From the NCBI RefSeq assembly GCF_001870735.1, contig NZ_MORL01000005.1, positions 145,736 through 209,735 on the forward strand: DNA of 64,000 bases, given 5' to 3'. The translations under genes and the position numbers were made by a program. Of this stretch, positions 42,394 to 52,612 are shown one piece after another. The stretch's first letter is position 1, and each line of letters starts with the position of its first letter. The stretch is from Arsenicibacter rosenii (GTDB taxonomy: Bacteria > Bacteroidota > Bacteroidia > Cytophagales > Spirosomataceae). A model generated the notes under the pieces. The model saw nothing but the letters and a program-made list of their open reading frames with translations, did no database searches and was not told where the DNA came from.

Positions 42394-44254
42394 TTAAGTT
42401 TTCTGCCTCCTCAATCTCTTTCTCGAATGCGATCAGCTCATTTTCATGAGGCAGGTTCGACTCCGGAGTCTGAGAATATGGAACGGTTTGAGGGATGAAA
42501 TCATCCGCTGCACCAGGTTTGCTATAATCGTAAGGCCAACGATAAACTGCAGGGATTTCGCCCGGCCAGTTGCCATGACCCGGTTCGATTGGCGTTGTCC
42601 ACTCCAGCGTGTTCGACTTCCATGGGTTCTGGGTTGCCTTACGGCCACGGAACAAGCTATAGAAGAAGTTAAACAGGAACAGAAACTGGGCACCAAACGA
42701 AACAATGGCTGCAATTGAAATAAAGGCATTCAGGTCGGTAAAGATGGTTTTCGTCCATTCGTAGCTTGTGAAAGCGTAGTAACGGCGAGGGAAACCGGCA
42801 ATACCGGTATAGTGCATCGGGAAGAATACGCAATAAATGCCGGCAAATGATAACCAGAAGTGAATGTAGCCAAGCTTTTCATTCATCATCCGGCCAAACA
42901 TTTTAGGGAACCAGTGGTATACACCCGCTAACAGACCAAATGCAGATGATGCACCCATTACAAGGTGGAAGTGAGCAACTACGAAATAGGTATCGTGCAA
43001 TTGAATATCCAGTGCAGAATTACCTAAAATCAGACCCGTCACACCACCCGAAATAAAGAAGGATACGAGACCGATTGAGAACAACATTGCCGGTGTAAAG
43101 CGGATGTTTCCGCGCCACAATGTTGTAATGTAGTTAAACGCTTTTACCGCAGAAGGTACCGCAATGATCAGTGTCAGGAACATAAAGATTGAGCCCAGGA
43201 ACGGGTTCATACCGGTCACAAACATGTGGTGTGCCCACACGATAAAGGCCAGGAATGCAATCCCCAACATAGACGCAATCATCGCACGGTAACCAAAGAT
43301 TGGCTTACGTGAGTTTGTGGCAATAATCTCTGAGGTAATCCCTAATGCCGGAAGCATTACGATATATACTTCAGGGTGACCCAGGAACCAGAATAAGTGC
43401 TGGAACAGGATCGGGCTACCACCCACGTTTGGCAGTGCCTCACCGTTGATGTAGATTTCTGACAAATAAAAGCTTGTGCCGAAACTACGATCAAAAATCA
43501 GCAGCAAGGCAGCCGAAAGAAGTACAGGGAATGAAATCAGACCCAGTACGGCCGTCAGGAAGAATGCCCAGATGGTCAGAGGCAGCTTGCTGAATGTCAT
43601 ACCACGCGTACGCAGGTTGATCACCGTTGTAATGTAGTTGATACCACCTAACAACTGCGACACGATAAACAGTGCCATACTGACCAGCCAAAGTGTCATA
43701 CCCAGACCTGAGCCAGGGTTTGCCTGTGGTAATGCACTCAATGGCGGATAAACAACCCAGCCACCACCTGCAGGTCCTGTTTCAATCAGCAATGAACTGA
43801 ACATAATTACCCCGGCCACAAAGAAGAACCAGTATGAAAGCATGTTCAGGAAACCTGATGCCATATCACGGGCACCTACCTGTAAAGGAATCAGGAAGTT
43901 TGAAAACGTACCGCTCAAGCCTGCCGTCAATACAAAGAATACCATAATGGTACCATGCATTGTTACTAAGGCCAGATAAAAATTAGGATCAAGCTGGTTT
44001 GATTCATTAATCCATTCACCAAGAATTGGCTTCAACCAGGCCATACTCATTTTAGGGAATCCTAACTGGAGTCGGAAAATGATTGACATACCGATCCCGA
44101 TAACCGCCCATAAGATACCTGTAATCAGGTACTGCTTCGCAATGGTCTTGTGGTCTTCCGAGAAAACGTATGTCCGCCAAAAACTTTGTGGCTCATGGTG
44201 ATCGTGCTCATGTGTGTGAGCGTCATGCACCAGGCTTGTGTCGACAGTCGCCAT
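42368..44254 (-). CDS. ctaD: Cytochrome c oxidase subunit I
   Basis: This is the catalytic subunit, which reduces oxygen at a haem a3-CuB centre and pumps protons. It has 628 residues with twelve or more membrane spans. LVTMHGTIMVFFVLTAG holds a haem a histidine. LGHPEVYIVMLPALG holds the CuB His293 cross-linked to Tyr297. The VWAHHMFVTGMNPFLG motif holds the other CuB ligands, and the AHFHLVMGASSAFG segment holds haem ligands. The N-terminus is His-rich (HDAHTHEHDHHEPQ). It follows ctaC by 24 bases. Confidence 0.97.
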   Translation of the reverse strand: MATVDTSLVHDAHTHEHDHHEPQSFWRTYVFSEDHKTIAKQYLITGILWAVIGIGMSIIFRLQLGFPKMSMAWLKPILGEWINESNQLDPNFYLALVTMHGTIMVFFVLTAGLSGTFSNFLIPLQVGARDMASGFLNMLSYWFFFVAGVIMFSSLLIETGPAGGGWVVYPPLSALPQANPGSGLGMTLWLVSMALFIVSQLLGGINYITTVINLRTRGMTFSKLPLTIWAFFLTAVLGLISFPVLLSAALLLIFDRSFGTSFYLSEIYINGEALPNVGGSPILFQHLFWFLGHPEVYIVMLPALGITSEIIATNSRKPIFGYRAMIASMLGIAFLAFIVWAHHMFVTGMNPFLGSIFMFLTLIIAVPSAVKAFNYITTLWRGNIRFTPAMLFSIGLVSFFISGGVTGLILGNSALDIQLHDTYFVVAHFHLVMGASSAFGLLAGVYHWFPKMFGRMMNEKLGYIHFWLSFAGIYCVFFPMHYTGIAGFPRRYYAFTSYEWTKTIFTDLNAFISIAAIVSFGAQFLFLFNFFYSLFRGRKATQNPWKSNTLEWTTPIEPGHGNWPGEIPAVYRWPYDYSKPGAADDFIPQTVPYSQTPESNLPHENELIAFEKEIEEAENLNDQFRQPH

Positions 44255-44278
44255 CGTTATTGGTTTAGTTAAGTTAAG

Positions 44279-45397
44279 TTATCGAAGTGAAACACTGGCA
44301 GAGCTCGCTCCACCTTCCTGCGTAGATGCTGTTGTGCTGTCTGAAGGAGCGGCTGTTTCTGTTGGCAGATACTTCGCTGCTTTTGCTTTCAGGTTTGCCG
44401 GAATCCGTGAAGCATACTCAGGATATGTCGTCAGCAACGGCTTTTGCTCTGAGCACCACTTCTTCCATGAAGCTTCGTCTTCAACAACAATTTTAGCACG
44501 CATTGAGAAGTGACCACGGCCACAAACTTCTGTACAGGCTAATTCATAGTTGAAGTCAGGGTTACCCGTTACGTTCCGCATTTCTTCCGTTGTTTTGTCG
44601 GCAACGAACCAGAAACGGGTTGGCATGCCGGGCACAGCATCCATCTTCACCCGCAGGTGCGGAATGAATACGCTGTGCAGCACGTCGCGGGCACGGATTT
44701 TCAACAAGACAGGTTTTCCTACCGGAATATGCAGTTCGCCCTGCGAGTTAACAAAATCATCAAAAGAAGCTTCGTCGCTGAAATCAACGCCTACTTCGTT
44801 GTTGCTGTCTGTTAACTTATAGTTGTATGCGCCCAGTTTATTGTCGTCAACACCCGGATAACGGGTAATCCAGTTAAACTGTTTGCCAACGATTTCGATA
44901 ACCTGTGCGTCCTGAGGGGCTTCTGACATGATATCACGCCATGCTCTCCAGCCAGTGAATACCATAACCGCCATAACAACCGCAGGAATAACCGTCCAGA
45001 TCAATTCCAGCTTGTGGTTTTCCGGATAGTAAGATGCCCGCTTTCCTTCACGATACTGGTATTTATAGGCGAAGAAGAACAACAAGGCGTTTGTAACCAC
45101 AAACGCTGCCGTTACAATTGCCATTGAAATCCAGAAAAGCGTATCCGTCCGGCGTCCGTGGATTGAACCGGCTTCAGGTAAGAAGTATTGTTTTGCACTC
45201 ATGAATGAAAGGACAAAGCCGATCATTGCCAGTACAAAAAACACCATAAACAGTGCTCCGTTAATACGGTTGCTCATGCCAATACGGCCTTCTTCAACAG
45301 GACCGTTGACATTCCGCACCACCGCCGCCATTCTGGATACAACCAGGGCTGCGAGTGCCAGAAATATTATAGATAATAAGCCTACAAGATAAACCAT
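44279..45397 (-). CDS. ctaC: Cytochrome c oxidase subunit II with CuA site
   Basis: Subunit II takes electrons from cytochrome c. The 372-residue protein has three N-terminal hydrophobic segments, including two spans that anchor it, and a periplasmic cupredoxin domain at about 160-320. The CuA ligands are visible as C288, E290, C292, H296 and M299 in CTEVCGRGHFSM, with the upstream His in LHSVFIPHLRVK. No cytochrome c domain is fused, so the electron donor should be a haem of the Act complex. The C-terminus is a Ser/Thr-rich tail. Confidence 0.95.
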   Translation of the reverse strand: MVYLVGLLSIIFLALAALVVSRMAAVVRNVNGPVEEGRIGMSNRINGALFMVFFVLAMIGFVLSFMSAKQYFLPEAGSIHGRRTDTLFWISMAIVTAAFVVTNALLFFFAYKYQYREGKRASYYPENHKLELIWTVIPAVVMAVMVFTGWRAWRDIMSEAPQDAQVIEIVGKQFNWITRYPGVDDNKLGAYNYKLTDSNNEVGVDFSDEASFDDFVNSQGELHIPVGKPVLLKIRARDVLHSVFIPHLRVKMDAVPGMPTRFWFVADKTTEEMRNVTGNPDFNYELACTEVCGRGHFSMRAKIVVEDEASWKKWCSEQKPLLTTYPEYASRIPANLKAKAAKYLPTETAAPSDSTTASTQEGGASSASVSLR

Positions 45398-45410
45398 ACA
45401 ATTCGACAGG

Positions 45411-46721
45411 TTAAATATCGTGGTGTAATGCCTCTTCTAACATCGGGTGATTTTTCGGCACCAGATTAGCCTTCGTCAGCTGAGTCGATAAAGACCAGAT
45501 AAAACCACAGGCAAAAATCAGGATCATACCGAATTCAATCGGACCGAAACCACCATGCTCACCAACTGTACCCGGCATAATGTTATTGTAAAAGTCAAAG
45601 TAGTGACCAACAATAATGCCCCAGGCAGCAATCTTCAGGAAGATTGTTGTACGCTTCGCATCTCTTGTCATTAAAACAAGGAATGGGAACGCAAAGTTTA
45701 AGAAAAGGTTAACCCAAAATGTTACCAGATACTTTTCGCCGTAACCGCTGAAACGCTCACGGTAGTAGATTGTTTCTTCAGGTAAGTTAGCATAGTAAAT
45801 CAGCATGAACTGAGCAAACCATACATACGTCCAGAAGATACTGAAAGCAAACATGAATTTACCTAAATCATGCAGGTGGCTCTGGTTAACCCATTTCAGA
45901 TAACCCTGCTCTTTCAGTGTCACAACAGTTAATGTCATAACTGCCAGACCTGTTACGTGCCAGCTTGCCAGTGTATACCAGCCAAACATTGTTGAGAACC
46001 AGTGTGTGTCGATTGACATCACAAAATCCCAGGCTGATGTTGATGATGTTACACCAAATACAACCAGGAAGATAGTTCCGAACTTAATGCTTTTGTTGTA
46101 GTACTCTGTACCACCGTACAAATCTTCCTGCAGCGACAGATTACGCAGTACACGCCACAGACCGTACCACAACCCGAAATATGCTACCATCCGGATCAGG
46201 TAGAACGGCTTATTCAGAAAGCCTTTTTTACCGTTGATGATCGGATCAAATTCAGGGCTGTTCGGATCGTATAATCCTTCGTGTGTCCAGTGAAAAAGAT
46301 CATGGCCGGCAATAAAAAATACGGCCAGCATAATTAACCCTGTAACCGGAAGGAAGGCCGGCATAGCTTCAGGAATCCGCTTGAAAGCAGATGACCAACC
46401 CGCCTGCGCCAGATAGTTGTACGACAAAAAGAACATACCGACAACAGAAACGCCGGTAAAGTATACTGCATTAACCCAAACGTTTGCCCACAGACGGGTC
46501 GTCCATTTGTACTCATGGTGAGCACCAGCATGCTCGTGACCGGCAGCAGCATGAGCCGCTCCATGATGAGCCTCATGACTACCGGCACCAGATGCCAGTA
46601 AGTATGCGCCAAGACCAACCAAAGCTACACCAGCGACAATACCAATGATTAATCGGCGTTTTGATTCTGCTGTAAACTCATACTGTTCGTCGAGCGATGG
46701 TATTGCGTGAACAGATGCCAT
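45411..46721 (-). CDS. actF: Alternative complex III subunit ActF (NrfD-like quinol-interacting membrane subunit)
   Basis: The 436-residue membrane protein has ten predicted spans and belongs to the ActF/NrfD-related quinol:cytochrome c oxidoreductase subunits. Characteristic stretches are HDLFHWTHEGLYDPNSP, GVTSSTSAWDFVMSIDTHWF, FGWYTLASWHVTGLAV and YANLPEETIYYRERF. A long His-rich loop near residues 48-70 (HEAHHGAAHAAAGHEHAGAH) is unusual. It lies downstream of actE and directly before ctaC, which links complex III to the oxidase. Confidence 0.93.
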   Translation of the reverse strand: MASVHAIPSLDEQYEFTAESKRRLIIGIVAGVALVGLGAYLLASGAGSHEAHHGAAHAAAGHEHAGAHHEYKWTTRLWANVWVNAVYFTGVSVVGMFFLSYNYLAQAGWSSAFKRIPEAMPAFLPVTGLIMLAVFFIAGHDLFHWTHEGLYDPNSPEFDPIINGKKGFLNKPFYLIRMVAYFGLWYGLWRVLRNLSLQEDLYGGTEYYNKSIKFGTIFLVVFGVTSSTSAWDFVMSIDTHWFSTMFGWYTLASWHVTGLAVMTLTVVTLKEQGYLKWVNQSHLHDLGKFMFAFSIFWTYVWFAQFMLIYYANLPEETIYYRERFSGYGEKYLVTFWVNLFLNFAFPFLVLMTRDAKRTTIFLKIAAWGIIVGHYFDFYNNIMPGTVGEHGGFGPIEFGMILIFACGFIWSLSTQLTKANLVPKNHPMLEEALHHDI

Positions 46722-46745
46722 TTTTAATGTATTAAGTAGTTTTAG

Positions 46746-46811
46746 ATTTCAGGAACGGTTGATTCGGGGCAGCCCGGCCAGTTTGACCGGCACTCCCTCG
46801 AAACCTGAAAT
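46746..46811 (-). other. Structured intergenic segment between actE and actF
   Basis: An outer stem pairs ATTTCAGG (46746-46753) with CCTGAAAT (46804-46811). The 50 enclosed bases contain a GC-rich hairpin with CCGG arms. There is no U-tract, so it is not an obvious terminator. It could be a processing or stability element that tunes expression within the operon. Confidence 0.45.
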
Positions 46812-46817
46812 AATCTA

Positions 46818-47429
46818 TTATCCTTCTTGTAATTTATGAACGTAGTGAACGATTTTCCAGCGCTCTTCAGGCGTTACCTGTGAACCATGCGGCCACATCC
46901 GGCCTTTACCGTTTGTGATCACGTGGAAGATATGCCCGTCGTTCATTGTCTTATAGGCATCTGCGGAGTAACTTGGTACACCTTTGTACATCTTGCCTAC
47001 TAAGCCATCTCCTTTGCCACCCTCGCCATGGCAGTGCTGGCAGTAACGTCCGTACAGAACTTTCCCTTCTTCCAATGTTTTTTCATTCGAAGGAACCGGG
47101 TTTTTCAGTACACGTTCTGCAATGCCGATGCTGTCTGCAGGGATGTTATAAATCATTAGGTCTTTCACTGTGCTGTCGCCTGTACCAAACGATGTATGGT
47201 AGTTCGGCCGTGCCACTGTACCCTTTGCCGGTAAGCGCATATTCAGACCATAAGCGTTGTAAGGATGCTCACGTGTCTGCTTATATGGCTCATAACCAAC
47301 CGGTTCATACATGTTCGGCGCAAATTCCGTACCTGTATCATCATGACCGCGTTTGCAGGAAGTTCCCATCACGACCACGCTCAGGATTGCCAGGGCTGAT
47401 ATGCTGATATGCTTGATAGCCATTGCCAA
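46818..47429 (-). CDS. actE: Alternative complex III subunit ActE (monohaem cytochrome c lipoprotein)
   Basis: The 203-residue protein has a lipoprotein signal with MGTSC and the lipidated cysteine at residue 25, so it is anchored to the membrane on the periplasmic side. A class I cytochrome c domain follows (about 115-203). The haem motif CQHCH is at 130-134, and M178 in GRMWPHG is the probable sixth ligand. It passes electrons out of the Act complex towards the oxidase. It sits between actD (9 bases) and actF (96 bases with a structured element). Confidence 0.94.
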   Translation of the reverse strand: MAMAIKHISISALAILSVVVMGTSCKRGHDDTGTEFAPNMYEPVGYEPYKQTREHPYNAYGLNMRLPAKGTVARPNYHTSFGTGDSTVKDLMIYNIPADSIGIAERVLKNPVPSNEKTLEEGKVLYGRYCQHCHGEGGKGDGLVGKMYKGVPSYSADAYKTMNDGHIFHVITNGKGRMWPHGSQVTPEERWKIVHYVHKLQEG

Positions 47430-47438
47430 TTTTGGTGA

Positions 47439-47975
47439 TTAGAACTGTTTAACGTTTACTTCAGCTGCTCCTGAAGCTTTCAGAATTTGCTCGATTTTCG
47501 TTTCATCAAGTTTGTTTTTGCCCAGATCAATGGCCATGGCAAACTTGTTATCTGTTGTACGAAGATCAAACATCAGTGGCTTAACAGTGGGGCCGAGGCC
47601 ATTGGATACAATAAATGTACCTACCATGCCAAGCGCACAGAACAAGACTGTTAACTCAAAAATAATCGGGATATACACCGGGAATGAGTAAGAGTCTTTA
47701 CCACCAACCACCATTGGCCAATCAAGCTTTTCCGTGTACATCGTCAGCGTTAAGGCTGTTAATGTACCTGTCAGACCGAACAGGAATGCGGCAATACCGA
47801 TCCGTGTACGGGGATGACCTAAGGCTACGTCCAGACCGTGAATAGGAAACGGCGAGTATACTTCATGAATACGTACACCGGCGTCCTTCACCTCTTTTAC
47901 GGCCTTAAGTACTACATCGTCATCATCAAAAATGCCGACTAAAAATTTACTAGCGCTACCGTGAGATTCTGCCAT
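47439..47975 (-). CDS. actD: Alternative complex III subunit ActD (DUF3341)
   Basis: The 178-residue protein has the DUF3341 layout. A soluble N-terminal region starts with FLVGIFDDDDVVLKAVKEVK and VYSPFPIHGLDVALG, then two membrane spans at about 58-80 and 97-123, and a C-terminal soluble part. It is a structural subunit of the Act complex without cofactors. The gene is 24 bases after actC and 9 before actE. Confidence 0.94.
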   Translation of the reverse strand: MAESHGSASKFLVGIFDDDDVVLKAVKEVKDAGVRIHEVYSPFPIHGLDVALGHPRTRIGIAAFLFGLTGTLTALTLTMYTEKLDWPMVVGGKDSYSFPVYIPIIFELTVLFCALGMVGTFIVSNGLGPTVKPLMFDLRTTDNKFAMAIDLGKNKLDETKIEQILKASGAAEVNVKQF

Positions 47976-47999
47976 TGTCTTAACTTCCGATCAGTTTTG

Positions 48000-49430
48000 T
48001 TATTCAGCATCCTTGTTGAATGCTGGTTTGGTTACCCGCTCCCCTTTTGCTACGCCTGACACTGATTTAGGCAGTGTTTCTGACGACGACTTGATGACAG
48101 TCTTCACTTCAGCCATGTTTACAACCGGCAGGAATTTCGAGAACAGCAGGAAGAGCGTGAAGAAAAGACCGAACGAGAAAATATAGTCGCTGATATCGAA
48201 CAGTGTCGGGTGGAACATCGCCCAGCTCGATGGCAGATAATCACGGTGCAGTGATGTCACAATGATTACAAAACGCTCGAACCACATACCGATGTTTACA
48301 ACCACTGACAGAACAAATGTCCATACTACGCTCCGGCGGATGGCACGTGACCAGAACAGCTGCGGCGAAATTACGTTACAGGTCATCATCGCCCAGTATG
48401 CCCACCAGTAAGGACCGGTTGCACGGTTGATAAACGCGTAGCTTTCAAACTCAACACCTGAATACCAGGCAATGAAGAATTCTGTCAGGTAGGCAACACC
48501 TACAATCGAACCGGTCAGGGTAATGACTTTGTTCATCGACTCGATGTGTTCGAATGTAATGTAATCTTCCAGCTTAAATACGACACGGATAATCAGCATC
48601 AGGTTTTGCACCATGGCAAAGCCTGAGAAGATCGCACCCGCAACGAAGTATGGAGGGAAGATGGTTGTGTGCCAGCCAGGAATAACTGATGTAGCAAAGT
48701 CAAAGGATACAATGGTGTGTACTGACAATACCAGTGGTGTTGACAGACCCGCCAGGATCAGACTGATGTACTCATAACGAGCCCATGTTTTTGCTGATCC
48801 GTTCCATCCTAATGAGAATGCACCGTAGATATAACGCGATACTTTACTTTTTGCACGGTCACGGATGGTAGCCAGGTCAGGAACCAGACCAATGTACCAG
48901 AACACAAGCGATACAGTAAAGTACGTACTGATGGCGAATACGTCCCAAACTAGTGGCGACTTAAAGTTTACCCACAGTGACCCAAAGGTATTAGGCAGTG
49001 GTAACGCCCAAAGAGCCAGCCATGGACGGCCCATGTGCATCAGGATAAAGCTCGCAGCACAGATAACGGCGAAGATAGTCATCGCCTCTGCGGCACGGTT
49101 TACGGCAGTCCGCCATTTCTGACGGAAGAGCAATAAGATGGCAGAGATCAGTGTACCGGCGTGACCGATACCTACCCACCATACGAAGTTGGTGATATCC
49201 CAGGCCCAACCTACGGTTTTATTCAAACCCCAGACGCCCAGACCTTCCCACCATGTCCAGAATACGCACGCGGCACCGTATATCAATACTATCACTGAGA
49301 TAGTAAATGCAATGGTCCACTCGCGGGTCGGACGGCCTTCTACCTGTCTGCTCACATCCTCCGTTACGTCAGCGTAGGTTTTACCTCCTGTGACGAGCGG
49401 AGTTCTTACGGGTGAAGTGATATGCGACAT
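48000..49430 (-). CDS. actC: Alternative complex III subunit ActC (NrfD/PsrC-like membrane subunit)
   Basis: The 476-residue protein has ten membrane spans of the NrfD/PsrC family and is the main quinol-binding membrane subunit of the Act complex. Family stretches are [60 protein letters not shown] and [19 protein letters not shown]-like text near residue 390. It lies 25 bases downstream of actB. The likely proton path and quinol site cannot be seen from sequence alone. Confidence 0.95.
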   Translation of the reverse strand: MSHITSPVRTPLVTGGKTYADVTEDVSRQVEGRPTREWTIAFTISVIVLIYGAACVFWTWWEGLGVWGLNKTVGWAWDITNFVWWVGIGHAGTLISAILLLFRQKWRTAVNRAAEAMTIFAVICAASFILMHMGRPWLALWALPLPNTFGSLWVNFKSPLVWDVFAISTYFTVSLVFWYIGLVPDLATIRDRAKSKVSRYIYGAFSLGWNGSAKTWARYEYISLILAGLSTPLVLSVHTIVSFDFATSVIPGWHTTIFPPYFVAGAIFSGFAMVQNLMLIIRVVFKLEDYITFEHIESMNKVITLTGSIVGVAYLTEFFIAWYSGVEFESYAFINRATGPYWWAYWAMMTCNVISPQLFWSRAIRRSVVWTFVLSVVVNIGMWFERFVIIVTSLHRDYLPSSWAMFHPTLFDISDYIFSFGLFFTLFLLFSKFLPVVNMAEVKTVIKSSSETLPKSVSGVAKGERVTKPAFNKDAE

Positions 49431-49455
49431 AGATTTCTAATTTACGATATACGGT

Positions 49456-52400
49456 TTACGCGTGTTCTTCTTTTTTAGCCTCTTTTTTCGGCTCAGCATC
49501 CTTATTCCGGATTTTTGTCAGATAAGCGATCTGTGGCCGGACGTTGATTTCTTCCAGTACGTGGAAAGCGCGCCCCTGTTCTTCTGATGCCAGAATTTTT
49601 GAAATGCTGCTTTCCGGATTGTTCATGTCACCAAACGTAATGGCGTCTGTCGGACAAGCCTGTGAACAAGCTGTCTGCACTTCATCAGGCAATAACCGGC
49701 GACGTTCTTTCTTCGCTGTCAGTTTACCTTCCTGAATACGCTGTACGCAGAATGAACATTTTTCGATTACCCCGCGTGAACGAACTGTTACATCAGGGTT
49801 GATAACCATTTTACCTAAATCGTTATTGAAATGGTAATCGAAGTTATCGTTATCGAAGTACTTGAACCAGTTAAAGCGACGTACTTTATATGGACAGTTG
49901 TTCGCACAGTAACGGGTACCCACACAACGGTTGTATGTCATCTGGTTCAACCCTTCTGTGCTGTGCGTTGTAGCCAATACAGGGCATACCGTCTCGCAAG
50001 GAGCGTTTGTACAGTGCTGGCAAAGCATTGGCTGGAAAGTAACTTCCGGATTTTCAGAAGCTACTTCAAGCGCCTGAAAGCCAGCAATCATCCCCATATT
50101 TTCTACATCAGCATCGCTGCTATAGTAGCGGTCAATACGCATCCAGTGCATTTCACGACGCATAATTACTTCGTCGCGACCAACTACCTGGATGTTATTT
50201 TCAGCATTACAGCCGACGACACAGGCACCACAACCGATACATGAGTTCAGGTCGATAACCATACCCCATGAGTGGTTAGGCTTACCGTATCCGTGCCACA
50301 AGGTAATGTTTGTAGCATCTGTTACGCCTTCCGACGTTACCACTTTCGGCTCGTGACGGCCCGCTTTCGGGTTCTTTTTATATTCGGCCAGTACAGACTC
50401 CTGCAATACGGCATGACGGCCCATTACCGTGTCGTGCGTTTGTGTCTGAGCAATCTCACGTTTACCGCTTGATTTTTCAACTTTTGCACTAACACCTGAG
50501 AACACAACATAACCGTTCGCTACTGATGCCAGCGGGAAAGCGCTTTTTCCAACACCATTGGCAGCTTTACCGGCTTTTTCACGGCCATATCCGATAGCGA
50601 CAGCTACCGTTTTATCGGCCTGGCCCGGCTGTACCAGCACCGGCAGTTCAATAGCCGGCTTGCCATCTACAGTTACATTCACCAGATCACCCTGCTCCAG
50701 GCCTAACTCAGATGCTGTACGCTGTGAAATAGCAGCATAATTATCCCAGCAAGCTTTAGAGACCGGATCCGGCAATTCCTGTAACCATGGGTTATTAGCG
50801 GATGAACCAGTACCTAAACCAACTTTTTCGTAGATAGCCAGTTCAATACCGTCGTTAGCGGCTTTATACCGTGAAGCAACAGCAGGTGCAGCAGTGGCTA
50901 AGCTGGCTGTATTAAAGGATGCACCGGCTGCGGCTACTCCTTTAGCTGGCTCAAACACGCCGTCATTCAGTGTTTTAACCCAGAATGATTCAAATGAACC
51001 GCCACCGGCTTTAGGGAAGATCGTTGTCCGCCAGAAACCTTTCAGGAATGCCGCATAATCACCTGACTTACCGGCCCATGTCAACAAGCTTGACTGGAAC
51101 TGGCGTGTCTTGAAAATATTCGTGATGGTTGGCTGCATCAGGCTATAGAAGCCAGCCTTAGGTTCTGCATCGCCCCAGCTCTCCAGGAAATGCGGAGCCG
51201 GTGTGATGAACTTACACAATGATGCCGTTTCTTCGGCCCGATCAGCAAACGAAACCGAAAGCTGTACTTTTGGTAACGCCTGAGCCAGTTCAGCACCACG
51301 CGGGTGATCATAAACCGGATTGGCACCAAAGAAAAGAACCGCCTGAACCTGACCTGCCTTCGCCGCATCAATAAATGCGTTCATCTGCACGTCATTTCCC
51401 TGACGGTAATTGATCGGTGTATTGATATCGATTGTTGTTCCGTAGCTGCCCAGCAAGCTGTTCAGGGCGTTTACAACAATCTGAACATTCGGGTCATTAG
51501 AACCAGCAACAACCAGAGCCGCACCGCGTGAAGCAATCAGGTCATTTGCTGCCTTATCCAGATAACGAATGTCTACTGCAGGCGCACTGATTGGTGAACC
51601 ACCCAGTTTCGCAGCCACTTTATTGTAAAGAGCCGCAACTACCAGACCTTCCTGCGAAGGCTTGTACGTGCCGCGATAGTCAGCGTTTGAACCAGTCATC
51701 GACAGGATTGTCTCAAACTGATAATGGCGCGACATCTCTTTTTTAGTCGCACTCAGCTTACGCGTCTGCGCATACGGTTTTGCGAATTCCAGCGGTGCAA
51801 CCCAGGTACCCAGGAAATCAGCCCCGATACTTACGATTGTTTTTGCTTTGCTGAAATCATAAGAAGGAACAACGGCCTTACCAAACGACGCCTGGTTGGC
51901 CTGTACGATACCGAATGATGAGTTGGCATCATACATAACATGCTGAGTCGTCGGATATTTCGCCGTAAATTCAGCAATAACGGCTTTTGTTGAAGGGCTC
52001 AGGATCGTTGATGTAACGATGCGGATTGCTCCGCTACGACCAGCAACAGCATTCAGTTGGCTAACGATTTCCCGGTCAACTGTGGCCCAGTCAGCATCAG
52101 CTTCACCTTTTTTAGGACCTTTCAGCTTGTCGATGTCATATAATGACAAAACCGACGCCTGCACACGGGCAGTTGTACCGCCTTTTGTGATGCTCGACGA
52201 AGGGTTACCTTCAATTTTGATTGGCCGGCCTTCCCGTGTTTCGACCAGGATACTGGCATAATCACCACCTTCAATGTAAGTTGAAGCGTAGTAATCAGAA
52301 ATTGACGGGAATGTAAATTCCGGTTTGTTCAGATAAGGAATTGCCTTACGAACAGGGGCCTCACAGGCTGCTAATGATACAGCAGCGATGCTAAAGCCCA

Positions 52401-52557
52401 TTGCTTTCAGGAAGTCACGGCGTTGTGTGTTAGAGCCTCCCAGAAGATCATCGGCCGAGTTTACATTCGAAAATTCGCTGTTCGCGTTTTTTACAAATTT
52501 AACATCGTTACGAAGTTCTTCGACACCCTTCCAATACCGTTTAGATGTATTTTCCAT
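49456..52557 (-). CDS. actB: Alternative complex III subunit ActB (fused molybdopterin-like and iron-sulfur protein)
   Basis: ActB is a large periplasmic subunit of 1,033 residues. The N-terminus carries a twin-arginine signal (QRRDFLKAMGFSIAAVSLA). The middle (about 80-720) is an inactive molybdopterin-oxidoreductase-like domain, and the C-terminus (about 740-1010) is a ferredoxin-like domain. Four cysteine clusters are visible: CIGCGACVVGCNAENN, CQHCTNAPCETVCPV, CVGTRYCANNCPYK, and CSFC with CSQACPTDAI. In characterised complexes these hold three 4Fe-4S and one 3Fe-4S centres. The gene lies 55 bases after actA. Confidence 0.96.
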   Translation of the reverse strand: MENTSKRYWKGVEELRNDVKFVKNANSEFSNVNSADDLLGGSNTQRRDFLKAMGFSIAAVSLAACEAPVRKAIPYLNKPEFTFPSISDYYASTYIEGGDYASILVETREGRPIKIEGNPSSSITKGGTTARVQASVLSLYDIDKLKGPKKGEADADWATVDREIVSQLNAVAGRSGAIRIVTSTILSPSTKAVIAEFTAKYPTTQHVMYDANSSFGIVQANQASFGKAVVPSYDFSKAKTIVSIGADFLGTWVAPLEFAKPYAQTRKLSATKKEMSRHYQFETILSMTGSNADYRGTYKPSQEGLVVAALYNKVAAKLGGSPISAPAVDIRYLDKAANDLIASRGAALVVAGSNDPNVQIVVNALNSLLGSYGTTIDINTPINYRQGNDVQMNAFIDAAKAGQVQAVLFFGANPVYDHPRGAELAQALPKVQLSVSFADRAEETASLCKFITPAPHFLESWGDAEPKAGFYSLMQPTITNIFKTRQFQSSLLTWAGKSGDYAAFLKGFWRTTIFPKAGGGSFESFWVKTLNDGVFEPAKGVAAAGASFNTASLATAAPAVASRYKAANDGIELAIYEKVGLGTGSSANNPWLQELPDPVSKACWDNYAAISQRTASELGLEQGDLVNVTVDGKPAIELPVLVQPGQADKTVAVAIGYGREKAGKAANGVGKSAFPLASVANGYVVFSGVSAKVEKSSGKREIAQTQTHDTVMGRHAVLQESVLAEYKKNPKAGRHEPKVVTSEGVTDATNITLWHGYGKPNHSWGMVIDLNSCIGCGACVVGCNAENNIQVVGRDEVIMRREMHWMRIDRYYSSDADVENMGMIAGFQALEVASENPEVTFQPMLCQHCTNAPCETVCPVLATTHSTEGLNQMTYNRCVGTRYCANNCPYKVRRFNWFKYFDNDNFDYHFNNDLGKMVINPDVTVRSRGVIEKCSFCVQRIQEGKLTAKKERRRLLPDEVQTACSQACPTDAITFGDMNNPESSISKILASEEQGRAFHVLEEINVRPQIAYLTKIRNKDAEPKKEAKKEEHA

Positions 52558-52612
52558 GCGTGCTTTAATACGTCAGATTACCCTTTTCTTTGAGTCACCG
52601 AAGTGGTGGAAA

